A stretch of DNA of 64,000 bases from Tahibacter aquaticus. GTDB lineage: Bacteria > Pseudomonadota > Gammaproteobacteria > Xanthomonadales > Rhodanobacteraceae. The notes under the pieces are model-generated. The model ran no database searches. It worked only from the letters and a program-made list of their open reading frames with translations, and had not been told where the DNA came from. This document shows positions 35,337 through 45,166 of the stretch, piece by piece (position 1 is the first letter of the stretch; every line of letters starts with the position of its first letter). The DNA is taken from assembly GCF_004363655.1 (NCBI RefSeq), contig NZ_SNZH01000018.1, positions 92,815 to 156,814 on the forward strand. The letters run 5' to 3'. The position numbers and the translations under genes are program-made.

Positions 35337-35606
35337 GTGCGTTCCCTGATCCTGCTCGTCGGCCTGCTCAGCGCCGGCCTTGCCCTGGCTTCGGATACCT
35401 TCCGCAGCGGCAATCGCGTCATTACCGTCGGCGACAGCGCCGCCAAGCTGGCCCAGGTCGTCGGTACGCCGACACTCAAGGAGCCGATCGAAAGCAAGGA
35501 TGGCGGCCACCAAGGCGAGCGCTGGCAGTACGCGCTGGATGGCAAAACCGTCACGTTCGAAATCCGCGACAGCAAGGTCATTTCGATCGACGAGCGGCGC
35601 GACTGA
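35337..35606 (+). CDS. Small secreted DUF2845-like protein
   Basis: 89 residues from a GTG start. A signal peptide (SLILLVGLLSAGLALA) is followed by FRSGNRVITVGDSAAKLAQVVGTP, then WQYALDGKTVTFEIRDSKVISIDERRD. The GDS-x4-L-x2-x-G-x-P turn and two strand pairs resemble DUF2845 and SmpA/OmlA-like small exported domains. Function unknown. It is convergent with the LRR gene, ending next to its stop. An upstream ATG at 35184 would give a non-signal leader, so I chose the GTG. Confidence 0.6.
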   Translation: MRSLILLVGLLSAGLALASDTFRSGNRVITVGDSAAKLAQVVGTPTLKEPIESKDGGHQGERWQYALDGKTVTFEIRDSKVISIDERRD

Positions 35607-36464
35607 TCAACGATTCAGAATTTGCACCGATTCGAAGCGCGCCGCGAAAGCGGCGCGTTGTTTTTCATCGACGTTAATGCCGTCGAGCTCCAGCCGGCGT
35701 AGCGCGGTCAAGGCCGACAGGCGCGGCAGCAGCGCTTCGGCGGTCAAGCCGAGTGCTGCCGTCTTTGCAGAGCCGGTATGCCCCACGGATAGATATTCCA
35801 GGTGCGGCAGCTGCTGCAGCTGTTCGAAATCGTCGACATGCAACGGTGTCGCCCAGAGGTCGAGTTCGCGCAGTTGCTTCAGGCGCGCGATATGGGTCAG
35901 TCCTTCGCGGCCCAATGGATTGTTGGCGAGGAACAAGCGTTGCAACTGCGGGCAGCGTTCGAAGCGGGCCGCCAGCGCGTCATCGATACCGCAGTCTTCC
36001 AGGCTGAGCATTTCCAGCGTGGGCATGGCGAGGAAAGCATCCAGGGTCTGTGCGGTCATGCGGCTGTCGATGGCGTAGAACTCGCGTAGCGCCGGGCTGC
36101 GCGTAATCGCCAGCAGATCGGCTTGATGCACCAACCTGTCCCCACCGAATCGTTCCAGCAGGCTTGCGTTCTCGAAATTGGCAGGACTGCCACGAGGCGC
36201 AATTTCGTTTACATAGAGGCAGCGCAGGCCTGCAATCTGCAGGAGACGCTGCAGGGCTGCACGCGTGACGCTACAGAGGAACTGGGCGTTTTCCAGCACG
36301 GCTATGCCAAGCAGTGCGTCCGCCAGCGCCGCATCGAACAGGGGCTGTTGTCGCACACGCAGCCAGTAGAGTGGGCCGCGGAGGGCCAGTTCCCGCACAG
36401 CTTCCGGTGTCAGCGGACCACAGAGTTCGGCCGTTTCGCCCGACGCCGAGCCTGCCTGGGTCAA
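35607..36464 (-). CDS. Leucine-rich-repeat protein, coupled to an Mpo1-like gene
   Basis: 285 residues from a TTG at 36464 that overlaps the stop of the upstream gene (TTGA). Repeats of ~23 residues in LRR form are visible from ~140: LEMLSLEDCGIDDALAARF, LQRLFLANNPLGREGLTHI, LRELDLWATPLHVDDFEQL, LEYLSVGHTGS, LRRLELDGINVDEKQ. The N-terminal part is helical (TPEAVRELALRG). No signal peptide, so cytoplasmic. Frames further upstream lie inside the neighbour and are shadows. Role unknown; probably protein binding. Confidence 0.75.
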   Translation of the reverse strand: MTQAGSASGETAELCGPLTPEAVRELALRGPLYWLRVRQQPLFDAALADALLGIAVLENAQFLCSVTRAALQRLLQIAGLRCLYVNEIAPRGSPANFENASLLERFGGDRLVHQADLLAITRSPALREFYAIDSRMTAQTLDAFLAMPTLEMLSLEDCGIDDALAARFERCPQLQRLFLANNPLGREGLTHIARLKQLRELDLWATPLHVDDFEQLQQLPHLEYLSVGHTGSAKTAALGLTAEALLPRLSALTALRRLELDGINVDEKQRAAFAARFESVQILNR

Positions 36465-36958
36465 TAGCGAACCCCGGCCCTGCGCAACAGCTTCGCCACG
36501 ATCCACGCCGGCCCGATCAGCAGATAGGCCAGGTCGGTCAGGAATGACGGCCGCTTGCCTTCGATATGGTGGCCGATGAACTGGGCAATCCAGGCCACGA
36601 CGAAGACGCCGATGGCCAGGTACAGCAGATTGGCCGGGCCGAGTTCGCGGAACAGCAGTTCGGTAATCACGCTGAATGCGACGAAGACCAGGAACATGGC
36701 CAGGCCGAGCATGCGCGACAGGCGCAGGTAGAAGGCGCAGGCTAAAAACATGGCCACGCCGGCCCAGAGTCCGGCCCGGCCGAGCAGGGCGGGCACCGGT
36801 ACCACCCAGAGCGCAGCGATCACGGTCCACAGGATGGCCGGTACGCAGATCCAGTGGATCAGCACGTTGGTCGCGTTGCGGTGGTCTTCGGCGTAGTTGC
36901 CCAGCCAGCGATCGACTTCGCGGCGAGGGTCGGCTTGCGTGTGCACGGTGCTGTTCAT
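36461..36958 (-). CDS. Mpo1-like membrane protein (DUF962)
   Basis: 165 residues. It opens with a soluble helix (REVDRWLGNYAEDHRNATNVLIHW) and has four membrane helices (~38-52, 62-80, 86-102, 112-130), ending GHHIEGKRPSFLTDLAYLLIGPAWI. The early H-x-x-H-type residues and the GHHxEGxRP motif match DUF962/Mpo1, whose yeast member is an Fe(II) dioxygenase in 2-hydroxy fatty acid alpha-oxidation. Full-length for the family. The LRR gene begins within its stop codon. Confidence 0.85.
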   Translation of the reverse strand: MNSTVHTQADPRREVDRWLGNYAEDHRNATNVLIHWICVPAILWTVIAALWVVPVPALLGRAGLWAGVAMFLACAFYLRLSRMLGLAMFLVFVAFSVITELLFRELGPANLLYLAIGVFVVAWIAQFIGHHIEGKRPSFLTDLAYLLIGPAWIVAKLLRRAGVRY

Positions 36959-37035
36959 GCGGGCTCCGCTGGCTGGCGACGGCTGGCCAAGCTTAGCGCG
37001 AACCGGCAGTTTCTGTACCCGTCAGTTTGGGGTGC

Positions 37036-37803
37036 TCAGGCGAAGACCGGGTCGTGCTCGTCGATCAGGTCGATGCCGCAGGTCAGGTTTTCGATCCAGT
37101 CGAGGAAGCGGCCTATCGTGACCGGATCGGCAAAGGGCAGGCCGTGCTGCGGCACTATCATCAGCGGCGCCAGTGCGCGCACCCGCCGTGCCCACAGCCG
37201 GCATACCTTGTTCGACGCCATGTAGCGGCGGTGGAAGCCGGCCATGGTCGGCACGTGGGCGTCGAAATCGCGCACCGGCAGGTATTCGGTATCGACCATG
37301 GATGCGCCCATGTCGCCGGAAAACAGAATGCGGCTGACCGGATCGTAAAACTGGAAATTTCCCACACTGTGCAGAAAGTGCGCCGGCACGGCGCGCAGGT
37401 GAGTTTTGCCCAGGGGAATGTCGGCGCCCTGGTCGGGCAGCAGCAGGTAGCGGTCGGCGCCGCTGTCCTTCTGGTAATGCGGCACGCCGTGGGGAATGAA
37501 GCGCCCCCACAGGCGCGAACAGACGATGGTCGCCGGCGAATACATCAGCCAGCGGTCGACCGAGCCGATGATGTCCGGGTCCTGGTGCGAGGCCAGCACA
37601 TAGGTCAGCTCTTTCAGCGGCAGATAGCGCGCCACGGCCATGCTCAGCGGCGTATACAGCAGGGCTCCGCCAGGGTCGATCAGTGCCGACTGGCCGTTGT
37701 CGAGAATCAGGAACTGGTTGGCCTGTACGCCGTCGTCGCCGCGGACCAGGTCGTGGAAGGCGATACAGGTATGGCTGTCGTTGCGGAACAACTCGGTCGG
37801 CAT
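37036..37803 (-). CDS. MBL-fold oxygen-binding di-iron (ODP-like) protein
   Basis: 255 residues from ATG 37803. The metallo-beta-lactamase fold is arranged as in flavodiiron proteins: QFLILDNGQSALIDPGG, TYVLASHQDPDIIGSV (the H-x-x-D-x-D type motif), AVPAHFLHSVGNFQFYDP, LFSGDMGAS and MIVPQHGLPF giving later ligands. There is no flavodoxin or rubredoxin domain. Such stand-alone ODP-type proteins are thought to bind or reduce oxygen or act as sensors. Neighbours give no partner. A longer frame (18 residues) is basic and unlikely. Confidence 0.8.
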   Translation of the reverse strand: MPTELFRNDSHTCIAFHDLVRGDDGVQANQFLILDNGQSALIDPGGALLYTPLSMAVARYLPLKELTYVLASHQDPDIIGSVDRWLMYSPATIVCSRLWGRFIPHGVPHYQKDSGADRYLLLPDQGADIPLGKTHLRAVPAHFLHSVGNFQFYDPVSRILFSGDMGASMVDTEYLPVRDFDAHVPTMAGFHRRYMASNKVCRLWARRVRALAPLMIVPQHGLPFADPVTIGRFLDWIENLTCGIDLIDEHDPVFA

Positions 37804-37940
37804 GGCGGTCGCGGCGGTAACGCACGGGCGGGTGCGCCGCCATCCTAGCCAGGGCATACAGCGGCGCCTTGATGCGGATCAATTCGCCGCCGCTGCCTGC
37901 CCGCCGCGGATGCGGCTACCGGCCGCTGCCGCTGTACGTC

Positions 37941-38837
37941 TCAATCGATGCTGATACCTGCCAGCCGCTGCAGCGCTTCGGCGTATTTCGCCGCAGTGGC
38001 CTGGATCACGGCGGCAGGCACGGGCGGGCCTGGCGCGGTCTTGTTCCAGTCCAGCGTCTCCAGGTAGTCGCGTACGAACTGCTTGTCGTAGCTGGGCGGG
38101 CTGATGCCGACACGGTATTCGTCGGTAGGCCAGAAGCGCGAGGAATCCGGCGTCAGCATTTCGTCCATCACGTACAGCGTGCCGTCCTCGTCGGTACCGA
38201 ATTCGAACTTGGTGTCGGCGATCAGGATGCCGCGCTCGGCGGCATAGGCCGCGGCCCAGCGGTAGATGCGCAGGGTCGCTTCGCGCACCTGTTCGGCCAG
38301 CGGCGCGCCGACCTTGGCCACCATCGCGTCAAAGCTGATGTTCTCGTCGTGATCGCCGACCGTGGCCTTGGTCGAGGGGGTAAAGAGGGGTTCGGGCAGC
38401 TGCTCGGCCTGGCGCAGGCCGGCGGGAAGGGCGATGCCGCAGAGGCTGCCGCGGGCCTGGTAGTCCTTCCAGCCCGAGCCGATCAGATAACCGCGTGCGA
38501 TCGCCTCCACCGGCACCGGCTTCAGGCGCTTGGTGATCACGCTGCGGCGGGCGTACAGCGCGCTGTCGGTGCCGGCTGGCAGGACCGACGCAATGTCCTT
38601 GCCGGTCAGGTGGTTGGGCATCAGGTGTGCGGTCTTGGCGAACCAGAAATTGGAGATCTGGCAGAGCATTTCGCCCTTGCCCGGAATCGGGTCGGGCAGC
38701 ACCACGTCGAAGGCGCTGAGGCGGTCGCTGGCGACGATCAGCAGTTCCTGTGCCGACAGGGCATAGACATCGCGCACCTTGCCGCGGTGAATCAGGTTCA
38801 GTCCGGGCAGTTGGGATTCGCTCAAGGTCGTAGGCAC
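37941..38837 (-). CDS. purC: SAICAR synthase
   Basis: 298 residues. Motifs of phosphoribosylaminoimidazole-succinocarboxamide synthase are clear: [13 protein letters not shown] at the ATP site, [44 protein letters not shown], and [32 protein letters not shown]. Length matches the longer type found in xanthomonads and yeast-like forms rather than the ~240-residue E. coli enzyme. It acts in step seven/eight of purine synthesis in the cytoplasm. Monocistronic, divergent from the cytochrome gene. Confidence 0.95.
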   Translation of the reverse strand: MPTTLSESQLPGLNLIHRGKVRDVYALSAQELLIVASDRLSAFDVVLPDPIPGKGEMLCQISNFWFAKTAHLMPNHLTGKDIASVLPAGTDSALYARRSVITKRLKPVPVEAIARGYLIGSGWKDYQARGSLCGIALPAGLRQAEQLPEPLFTPSTKATVGDHDENISFDAMVAKVGAPLAEQVREATLRIYRWAAAYAAERGILIADTKFEFGTDEDGTLYVMDEMLTPDSSRFWPTDEYRVGISPPSYDKQFVRDYLETLDWNKTAPGPPVPAAVIQATAAKYAEALQRLAGISID

Positions 38838-38917
38838 TGCCAGGCTCCGCGGGAAAAGGCGCGCATTGTACCGGCGGGGGCAGCTAGAATCGCGCGGTTT
38901 CGATTCCGGTTTGTCCT

Positions 38918-39232
38918 ATGCCCCGTTTAATTCTGGCCGCGCTTGCCGCTGCCGCCTGCCTGTCTGCCCCGCTGCCGGCCCAGGCTCAGGCCCCTGCCAA
39001 ACCCGCGCGCCTGGGGCTGTGCGCCGCCTGCCATGGCGAATCCGGCAGGGCGCCGATAAAAGGCACGCCGCACCTGGCCGGACAGGATCTGGACTACCTC
39101 AAAAGCGCGCTGGCGGCCTACCGCAGCGGCGCGCGCGATGTCGCCGTGATGCGCGCCGCGGTCGGCGCACTGAGCCAGGCAGAGCTGGACCAGCTTGCCG
39201 CCTGGTATGCGCAACAACCGCCGGCACCATGA
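38918..39232 (+). CDS. Class I cytochrome c (periplasmic)
   Basis: 104 residues. A signal peptide ends at PAQAQA (~24), then a single heme site [10 protein letters not shown], followed by [23 protein letters not shown] and a final LAAWYAQQ helix. The axial Met is probably in VAVMRAAV. This is the short c4/c5-like class I type. It carries electrons in the periplasm. Its TGA overlaps the djlA ATG (ATGA), so the two are translationally coupled, an odd pairing of redox protein and co-chaperone. Confidence 0.88.
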   Translation: MPRLILAALAAAACLSAPLPAQAQAPAKPARLGLCAACHGESGRAPIKGTPHLAGQDLDYLKSALAAYRSGARDVAVMRAAVGALSQAELDQLAAWYAQQPPAP

Positions 39233-40032
39233 GCTGGCTGTACAAGCTGGTCGGTGCAGTGCTCGGCTTCGTGCTGTTGCGCCATCCGCTGGGCGCGCTG
39301 CTCGGCGTGATCGTCGGCCATGTATTCGACATCCACCGCAGTGGCAAGCGGCCACGCGTGATTGCGCGCAGCTTCGTCGATCCGCTGTTCGGCCTGATCG
39401 GCGCCATGGCCAAGGCCGACGGCCGGGTTTCCGAAAGCGAGATCGCCGCGACAGAACAGCTGATGCAGCGCATGGGCCTGAGCACGCTGCAGCGGCACGA
39501 GGCGATCAACTGTTTCAATGCGGGCAAGATGCCGGGCTTCGTCGTCGAGCGCGCGATCAACGACCTGCGTCTTTGGTGCCTGGGCCGGCGCGACCATGCC
39601 TATGTGCTGATCGACGTGCTGCTGGACGTGGTGTTTTCCGACGGCAACGGCACCGAGCCGCGCGTACAGCTGTTGCGCCGGCTCTGCGCCAGCCTGGGCG
39701 TGCCCGAGCGCGAGATCGCCGTGCTGGCCGCGATGAAGGGCCATGCCTGGCCGGGTGCGGAACATGTGTATACCTATACAACTTCCGAGTCCGCGCGCAG
39801 CGCGCCGCCGCCACCGCGCCAGACCGGCGGGCACGATCCCTATGCCGTGCTCGGCGTGGAGCGCGGCATCGACGAGCGCGGCCTGAAGCGCGCCTGGCGC
39901 AAGCTCATGAGCGAACACCATCCGGACAAGCTCGGCGACGTGCCCGCGCCGCTGCGCGAACGCGCCGAGCAGCGCGCCCGCGACATCAACACCGCCTACG
40001 AGCGGATCAAGGCCGAGCGCGGCTTCCGCTGA
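39229..40032 (+). CDS. djlA: Co-chaperone DjlA
   Basis: 267 residues. One N-terminal membrane helix with the Gly-rich [23 protein letters not shown], then a TerB-like helical domain ([26 protein letters not shown] ... [15 protein letters not shown]), a short linker, and a C-terminal J domain ([11 protein letters not shown] ... SEHHPDKLG with the HPD motif). This is the type III J-protein DjlA, which stimulates DnaK at the inner membrane with both bulk domains in the cytoplasm. It overlaps the cytochrome gene by 4 nt; rpe follows by 90 nt. Confidence 0.92.
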   Translation: MSWLYKLVGAVLGFVLLRHPLGALLGVIVGHVFDIHRSGKRPRVIARSFVDPLFGLIGAMAKADGRVSESEIAATEQLMQRMGLSTLQRHEAINCFNAGKMPGFVVERAINDLRLWCLGRRDHAYVLIDVLLDVVFSDGNGTEPRVQLLRRLCASLGVPEREIAVLAAMKGHAWPGAEHVYTYTTSESARSAPPPPRQTGGHDPYAVLGVERGIDERGLKRAWRKLMSEHHPDKLGDVPAPLRERAEQRARDINTAYERIKAERGFR

Positions 40033-40121
40033 GCCTGCCGCCGGTGCGCGGCCGCGGTTCCACGGTTGCAGCCGGGCCGGGTACACTTGCCGCCCGCGCC
40101 GGTCAGCCAGTCCTATCCGCC

Positions 40122-40790
40122 ATGCCCCGTCAATCTGCCGTCATTGCTCCGTCGATCCTTTCCGCCGACTTCGCCCGCCTGGGTGAAGAAGTGAACAATG
40201 TGCTGGCGGCCGGTGCCGACTGGGTGCACTTCGACGTGATGGACAACCATTACGTGCCGAACCTGACCATAGGTCCGCTGGTCTGCGAGGCGCTGCGCAA
40301 GCACGGCGTGACCGCGCCCATCGACGTACACCTGATGGTGAAACCGGTAGACCGCATCGTGCCCGACTTCGCCAAGGCCGGGGCGACGTATATCTCCTTC
40401 CACCCGGAAGCGTCCGAGCATATCGACCGCACCATCCAGCTGATCCGCTCGCATGGCTGCAAGCCCGGCCTGGTATTCAACCCGGCCACGCCGCTGAACT
40501 ACCTCGACCATGTGCTGGACCAGCTCGACCTGGTGCTGATCATGTCGGTCAACCCGGGGTTCGGCGGCCAGAGCTTCATTCCCGGCGCGCTGGACAAGCT
40601 GCGCCGCGTGCGCGAACTGATCGACCGCAGCGGCCGCGACATCCGCCTGGAAATCGATGGCGGCGTTAAACCCGAGAATATCGGCGAGATCGGCGCCGCC
40701 GGTGCCGACACCTTCGTCGCGGGCTCGGCCATCTTCGCCAAGCCCGATTACGCCGAAGTCATCGACAGCATGCGCGCTGCGCTGGGCTGA
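40122..40790 (+). CDS. rpe: Ribulose-phosphate 3-epimerase
   Basis: 222 residues. The TIM-barrel motifs are intact: [37 protein letters not shown] with the metal His and Asp, [25 protein letters not shown] and [12 protein letters not shown], ending VAGSAIF. It interconverts ribulose- and xylulose-5-phosphate in the pentose phosphate pathway. It is convergent with the sortase gene, with only 7 nt between the stops. Confidence 0.95.
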   Translation: MPRQSAVIAPSILSADFARLGEEVNNVLAAGADWVHFDVMDNHYVPNLTIGPLVCEALRKHGVTAPIDVHLMVKPVDRIVPDFAKAGATYISFHPEASEHIDRTIQLIRSHGCKPGLVFNPATPLNYLDHVLDQLDLVLIMSVNPGFGGQSFIPGALDKLRRVRELIDRSGRDIRLEIDGGVKPENIGEIGAAGADTFVAGSAIFAKPDYAEVIDSMRAALG

Positions 40791-40797
40791 GACGCGC

Positions 40798-41400
40798 TCA
40801 GCGTGCGGCAAGCGCCATCGCGCGATTGTCCGGCAGCGCCTCGGCCTGGACCACATAGCGCAGCGGACCGCCTGCGACCCAGTCGTCGAACGGATAGCAG
40901 GTCACCAGCAGCAGGTGGCCGTCCGTGCCGTCGGCGGCGATGCGCACTTCGCGCGCATCGACCACGCGGCGCCCGCTGACGCGGTAGCGGTGCGTGCCGC
41001 GGGTGTCGTCGATCTCGATAGTTTCTCCAATTTCCACATGGCGTAGAAATTCAAAATGCGTGTCGCGATGGCCGCTGATCACGCTGGTACCGGCCTGGCC
41101 CGGCAGCGCGCTGGCTTCGTTCCAGGCCGGGCCGAAAGCCAGGCTGCGGCCCGAATCGCCGGCCAGCACGATCTGGTCGACCGCCAGGCGCGCCACGCGC
41201 AGGCGCAGCAAAGGCCGCGTATCGGCCCAGGGCCAGGGCTTGGCGCCGGCTTCGCCGGCCAGGCTGCGCTGCCAGGCGCGTTCCAGCAGATGCTGTGCCA
41301 GCCAGGCCTTGGCGTGCAGATAGCCGGCATTGCCGATCAGCACACCGGCCAGCAGCAGCAATAGCCAGCGGCCCAGGCGGCGGCGTTGTTCGTGTTTCAT
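40798..41400 (-). CDS. Class GN sortase
   Basis: 200 residues. One N-terminal membrane helix (WLLLLLAGVLIGNAGYL) and then the sortase barrel: RLAVDQIVLAGDSG, SVISGHRDTHFEFL with His111, LLLVTCYPF with the nucleophile Cys168, and GPLRYVV with Arg181 completing the triad. This is the Gram-negative (GN) class, which acts in the periplasm on one dedicated substrate. The substrate gene ends 23 nt upstream on the same strand, so the two form an operon with the substrate first. Confidence 0.93.
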   Translation of the reverse strand: MKHEQRRRLGRWLLLLLAGVLIGNAGYLHAKAWLAQHLLERAWQRSLAGEAGAKPWPWADTRPLLRLRVARLAVDQIVLAGDSGRSLAFGPAWNEASALPGQAGTSVISGHRDTHFEFLRHVEIGETIEIDDTRGTHRYRVSGRRVVDAREVRIAADGTDGHLLLVTCYPFDDWVAGGPLRYVVQAEALPDNRAMALAAR

Positions 41401-41423
41401 ATCGGCCTCGGCGCTGCGGCGGT

Positions 41424-43427
41424 TCAGGCGCAGAGGCGGCGGCGCGGTGCGCGCAGCAGCCAGGCCAGGCCCAGGCAAAGCAGGCCCAGCGCCAGCCAGG
41501 CTTTGGCCGAGGTGGCGGTCTGGGCGAAACCGAGGCTGCCGGCAGGGTCGGCATTTTCCACGTTTACCGATTGCAGCGCTTCGCCGGCGTTGCGCTGCGG
41601 CGTCTTGTCCACGGCGACCAGGCTGGTGAAGCGGCTGACCAGGCCGTATTTCAGCGCCGTGGCGAGAATGTCCGGCTGCAGCGTGGCCGAGGCCGCACCG
41701 CCGCGCAGGTCGTCGTCGAGCGCATCGATCTTGCGCTGTGCCCACAGCCGGGCAATGCCGCTGGCCTGGCCATGCAGTTCGAACGGGATTTTCTGTGCCC
41801 AGGCCGCGCCGGCGCGCTCGCCGCCGAGTTCGATACTGCCGCCGGTCTTTGCCGCGGCATCGAGTTTCAGCACCAGTTGCAGCGGCTCGCCGGCATACAG
41901 ATCGGGCAGCTGCGCCGGATAGATTTCGTACTGCGCCGGCAGTTTCAGCTGCAGGTTGCGCAGGGCCGGGCGGTCGAGCTTGTCGAACAGTGTCTGCATC
42001 TGGCCGGAAACCTCGGCCAGATCGCGGATGGTGGTGGCGGTACCGCGGCCAAGGCTGGCGGCGCGGCGCAGGAAATGCGCGTTCGGCGCGCTGCCGATAC
42101 CGACGGCGAACAGGCGTGCGTCGTGCAGCTGCGACTGCAGCAGGGCGTACAGCGCATCGCCTTGCTCCACCGCGCCGTCGGTGACGAAGACGATCTGGCG
42201 CAGATAGCCCGGACTGGCCGGGGCGGACAGCGCCGTCTGCAATGCCGGCAGCATTTCGGTGCCGCCGTCGGCCTGCAGGCTGGCTACCCAGTCGCGCGCC
42301 AGCTGCACATCGGCTGCGCTGGCTGCCACCGGTTGCGCGAACAGGGCTTCGGTGACCGAGTTGAACTGGATCACGTTGAATCGGTCCTGCGGCGTCAGGT
42401 GCTGCAGGGCGATGTCCAGCGCGGCGCGTGCCTGCACGATGGACTGGCCGCTCATCGAGCCCGAGGTATCGATGATCAGGGTCAGTTCCCGCGGCAGTGG
42501 CGCCGCGGCGACCGTCGGCGGCAGCAGCATCAGCAGGGCGAACTGTTCGCCGTCGCGCTGTTCGCGCAACAGGGCCGCGGTCGGCTGGTCCGAGGGTTGC
42601 GGCGCCCAGCGCAGCACGAAATCGCGATCGGGCGCGACGACCTTGTCGCGCAGGCCGATGCGGCGGCGATCGCCTTGGCGGTCTATGCTCAGTTCATGCG
42701 TCGCCGATTCGACGCGGGCCAGCGCGACGCCGGCATCCAGCGTGGCGCTGATGCTTACCGTCGGCGGGCCTACGTTTGCTGCAGGCATGGGCGCGACGGC
42801 GAGTGGCAGGGTGACAGCTGCAGGCAAGGTCTGTGCGGCGTCGGCTGGAATCTCGCTGCCGGCCTCCGGGGCGGCGGGGACGGCCAGGACGTCGCCGGAG
42901 CCGTAGCGGGGCGTATACGTCATCGGAAACACCAGTGAAAACTCGCCGTCGCGGTATTCCACCTGTTGCGAATAGCGGATTTCCACTTCTACCGTCTCGT
43001 CGGGAGCGACGTTCGCTATCGCGGTACGGAACAGATTGGCGCTTTGCGCCTCGACCAGGCTGGCCTTGCGCCCGCTGGCCACGGCCTGGGCGTATTCGCT
43101 GCGCGCGGCCTCCTTCTCGCGGATTTCGCCGACGATGACGCGACTGCCCACGTGCAAGGTCATGGCGTATACCGCCGCACCTTCGGGCAGCGGCAGCAGG
43201 TACTGGCCTTCCTGCCAGGCCATGCCGTTGTTCTTGAAGCGCTGCCTGACCTGCACATCGGCGACCAGGCCGTGGATCTGCAGGTCCACCGAGGTATCCA
43301 GGCTGGCGACGGCGCGGGTGCTGCCGTCGGCCTGGCGGATCTGCAGCGAGCCGGTATCGGCCTGCGCCGGCAGCGATGCGGCGGCGAGTGCGCACAGCAG
43401 CAGTAGCGGGAATCGGAGCAAAGACAT
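41424..43427 (-). CDS. Sortase target protein: VIT and VWA domains with C-terminal sorting signal
   Basis: 667 residues from ATG 43427 (the longer frame to 43796 has no signal peptide at its start). A signal peptide ends at LPAQA. A VIT domain (~40-165, DLQIHGLVADVQVRQRFKN, EYRDGEFSLVFPMTYTPRYG) is followed by a VWA domain with the metal site LIIDTSGSMSG and VTDGAVEQGD. The C-terminus is a sorting signal: FAQTATSAKAW, a hydrophobic helix (LALGLLCLGLAWLL) and the basic tail RAPRRR. This is the marine proteobacterial sortase target type. It is cleaved and anchored by the GN sortase downstream. Confidence 0.92.
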   Translation of the reverse strand: MSLLRFPLLLLCALAAASLPAQADTGSLQIRQADGSTRAVASLDTSVDLQIHGLVADVQVRQRFKNNGMAWQEGQYLLPLPEGAAVYAMTLHVGSRVIVGEIREKEAARSEYAQAVASGRKASLVEAQSANLFRTAIANVAPDETVEVEIRYSQQVEYRDGEFSLVFPMTYTPRYGSGDVLAVPAAPEAGSEIPADAAQTLPAAVTLPLAVAPMPAANVGPPTVSISATLDAGVALARVESATHELSIDRQGDRRRIGLRDKVVAPDRDFVLRWAPQPSDQPTAALLREQRDGEQFALLMLLPPTVAAAPLPRELTLIIDTSGSMSGQSIVQARAALDIALQHLTPQDRFNVIQFNSVTEALFAQPVAASAADVQLARDWVASLQADGGTEMLPALQTALSAPASPGYLRQIVFVTDGAVEQGDALYALLQSQLHDARLFAVGIGSAPNAHFLRRAASLGRGTATTIRDLAEVSGQMQTLFDKLDRPALRNLQLKLPAQYEIYPAQLPDLYAGEPLQLVLKLDAAAKTGGSIELGGERAGAAWAQKIPFELHGQASGIARLWAQRKIDALDDDLRGGAASATLQPDILATALKYGLVSRFTSLVAVDKTPQRNAGEALQSVNVENADPAGSLGFAQTATSAKAWLALGLLCLGLAWLLRAPRRRLCA

Positions 43428-43699
43428 GGGGCGTTTCCGTTGTGCAGACCGCGGTTGCGGCGGGTGCAGAATTGCCGTCCCACCTGCACAGGCAATTGCC
43501 GGTTGCGGCGTCATTGCTGGCCAAATCGGGCAATACAAAGGCAGCGCAAGGCCGGCGTTCCCGCATCGCGCCTGGACCGCACAAGAAATGCCGAAGGATG
43601 CTTTTCGCCCGGGCATTTCCCAGCTGAAGACATCGTGTGCCACCTGCGGGCATCGCCAGCCGTGTGCGAAAATGGCACTCCCTGATTCCGGCACTGACG

Positions 43700-44869
43700 A
43701 TGAAGACACGCGGCCTTGTCCTGACCGGCCTGACCTTGCTGCTGGCCGTGTGCCTGCCCGCCGCTTCGGCGCCTGCCACCGATTTGCCCACCGCACTGGA
43801 AGCTGCCGCCGCGAAGATGATCGCGACGCCCCTGCTGCATTCGACCTCGATCGGCGTGATCTACCGGGGCAAGGAATTCCGGATACATCGCGGTGAGCTG
43901 GAGACAGGCAAGGGACAGGCGCCGGACGATACGACGATTTATGAAATCGGCTCGCTCAGCAAGACGTTCGCCGGCCTGCTGCTTGCCCAGGCTGTCCTTG
44001 ACGGCAAGGTATCGCTTGACGATGAAGTGCAACGCTACCTGCCCGACGACTATCCGGCCCTGCATGAAAAGGGACGCGCCGTGCTGGTCCGGCACTTGCT
44101 GACGCATACCAGTACCTTGCCCGGCATGCTGCCGCTACCCGTCAACACACTCCTGGACGATTTCACCGCACACTCGACGCCGGCGCGCCTGAACATGGCT
44201 TATGCCGGCTACGACCAGAAGGCGTTCTGGCGCGACCTGCACCAGGTCAGGCTGGGACAAGGTCCGCTCGGCAAGGACTACGCGTATTCGAGCGTGGGCA
44301 CGGAATTGGTCGCACATATCCTCGAGACGGTTTACCAGCGCGACTACGAGGCCTTGCTGAAGGACTACCTGGCGCGCCACGCGGGTATGCGGGATACCCG
44401 CCTGCGCCTGGACGCCGCCGCCTTGCCGCGCCTCGCGCCCGGCTATCACAGCGACAATCCAGTGGCGACTACGCCGATGCCGCAATTGCCCTGGGGCGCG
44501 GCGGGCAACCTGAAATCGACGCTGCCGGACATGCTGCGCTACCTGCGCCTGCAGTTGGGCACGGACGCCGCCGTGCGCATTTCGCACCAGCCGTTGCTGC
44601 GTTTTGCGGACGATTTCAGCATCGCCTACTTCTGGAACATCGGGCAGGACCGTCAGCTCGGCAGTTTCTATCGTCACCACGGCGGCGTGCCGCGCGCGCA
44701 AAGCTATCTTTATCTGGTGCCCAAGTACGAGCTTGGCGTATTCATCATCACCAACCAGAGCGGTGCGGACACCGCGCGGGCGATGGAGGCGGCGTTGGAG
44801 GATGTGTTCGACACGGTCGAGGTGCTGGAACGCCAGCGCGCCGCCGCGCCGGCGGCGCGTCCCGACTAG
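43700..44869 (+). CDS. Secreted serine hydrolase, beta-lactamase (class C) family
   Basis: 389 residues from ATG 43700. A signal peptide ends near ASAPAT (~26). The SxxK motif is SLSK in YEIGSLSKTFAGLLLAQ; the second motif is YSSVG where AmpC-type enzymes have YxN; a late HHGGVPR block replaces KTG. This fits the broad serine-hydrolase group (esterases, D-aminopeptidases, PBP4*-like) rather than a resistance enzyme. It is divergent from the sortase substrate with a 272-nt gap, inside the sortase region. Link to that system is by position only. Confidence 0.85.
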   Translation: MKTRGLVLTGLTLLLAVCLPAASAPATDLPTALEAAAAKMIATPLLHSTSIGVIYRGKEFRIHRGELETGKGQAPDDTTIYEIGSLSKTFAGLLLAQAVLDGKVSLDDEVQRYLPDDYPALHEKGRAVLVRHLLTHTSTLPGMLPLPVNTLLDDFTAHSTPARLNMAYAGYDQKAFWRDLHQVRLGQGPLGKDYAYSSVGTELVAHILETVYQRDYEALLKDYLARHAGMRDTRLRLDAAALPRLAPGYHSDNPVATTPMPQLPWGAAGNLKSTLPDMLRYLRLQLGTDAAVRISHQPLLRFADDFSIAYFWNIGQDRQLGSFYRHHGGVPRAQSYLYLVPKYELGVFIITNQSGADTARAMEAALEDVFDTVEVLERQRAAAPAARPD

Positions 44870-45166
44870 CGGGTCGAGGCGGTGGCTTGTTCCACTCGCG
44901 GAATTATATAAAAAGACAAATATAGGAAGTGTTATCGATCGGCGCGCCCCGATCGATGCGGCTCGATGGTGCGGCAGATAGCGCGTTCGGCGCAATTCGC
45001 CGCGCACGTCGCACCCAGCGTGGGTGTGGCCTGCGCAAGGTGCGGTGAGCGGATGCGAATGGCACCGTCGACGTGCTCGGACAATTCCGCCCTGTTGGCC
45101 GGCTTGCGGCGCCATTCGCGGCACTCATCGCGCCCTGCGCGGCGCGGTAAATCCGTGACGGTGAAT
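44870..45166. repeat. Gap with REP-like arms, copy D
   Basis: 297 nt without a gene. Arms at 44989-45017 (GGCGCAATTCGCC...) and 45106-45139 (GCGGCGCCATTCGCGG then CACTCATCGCGCCCTGCG) match the REP core but are more diverged, and lie in the same orientation as each other. An AT-rich stretch at 44905-44935 (TATATAAAAAGACAAATATA type) is unusual for this GC-rich DNA and could be a promoter. Confidence 0.6.

Noticed and set aside
43700..44869. Antibiotic-resistance beta-lactamase
   Set aside because: The SxxK motif is present but YxN is YSS and no KTG is seen; it fits the wider serine-hydrolase group.
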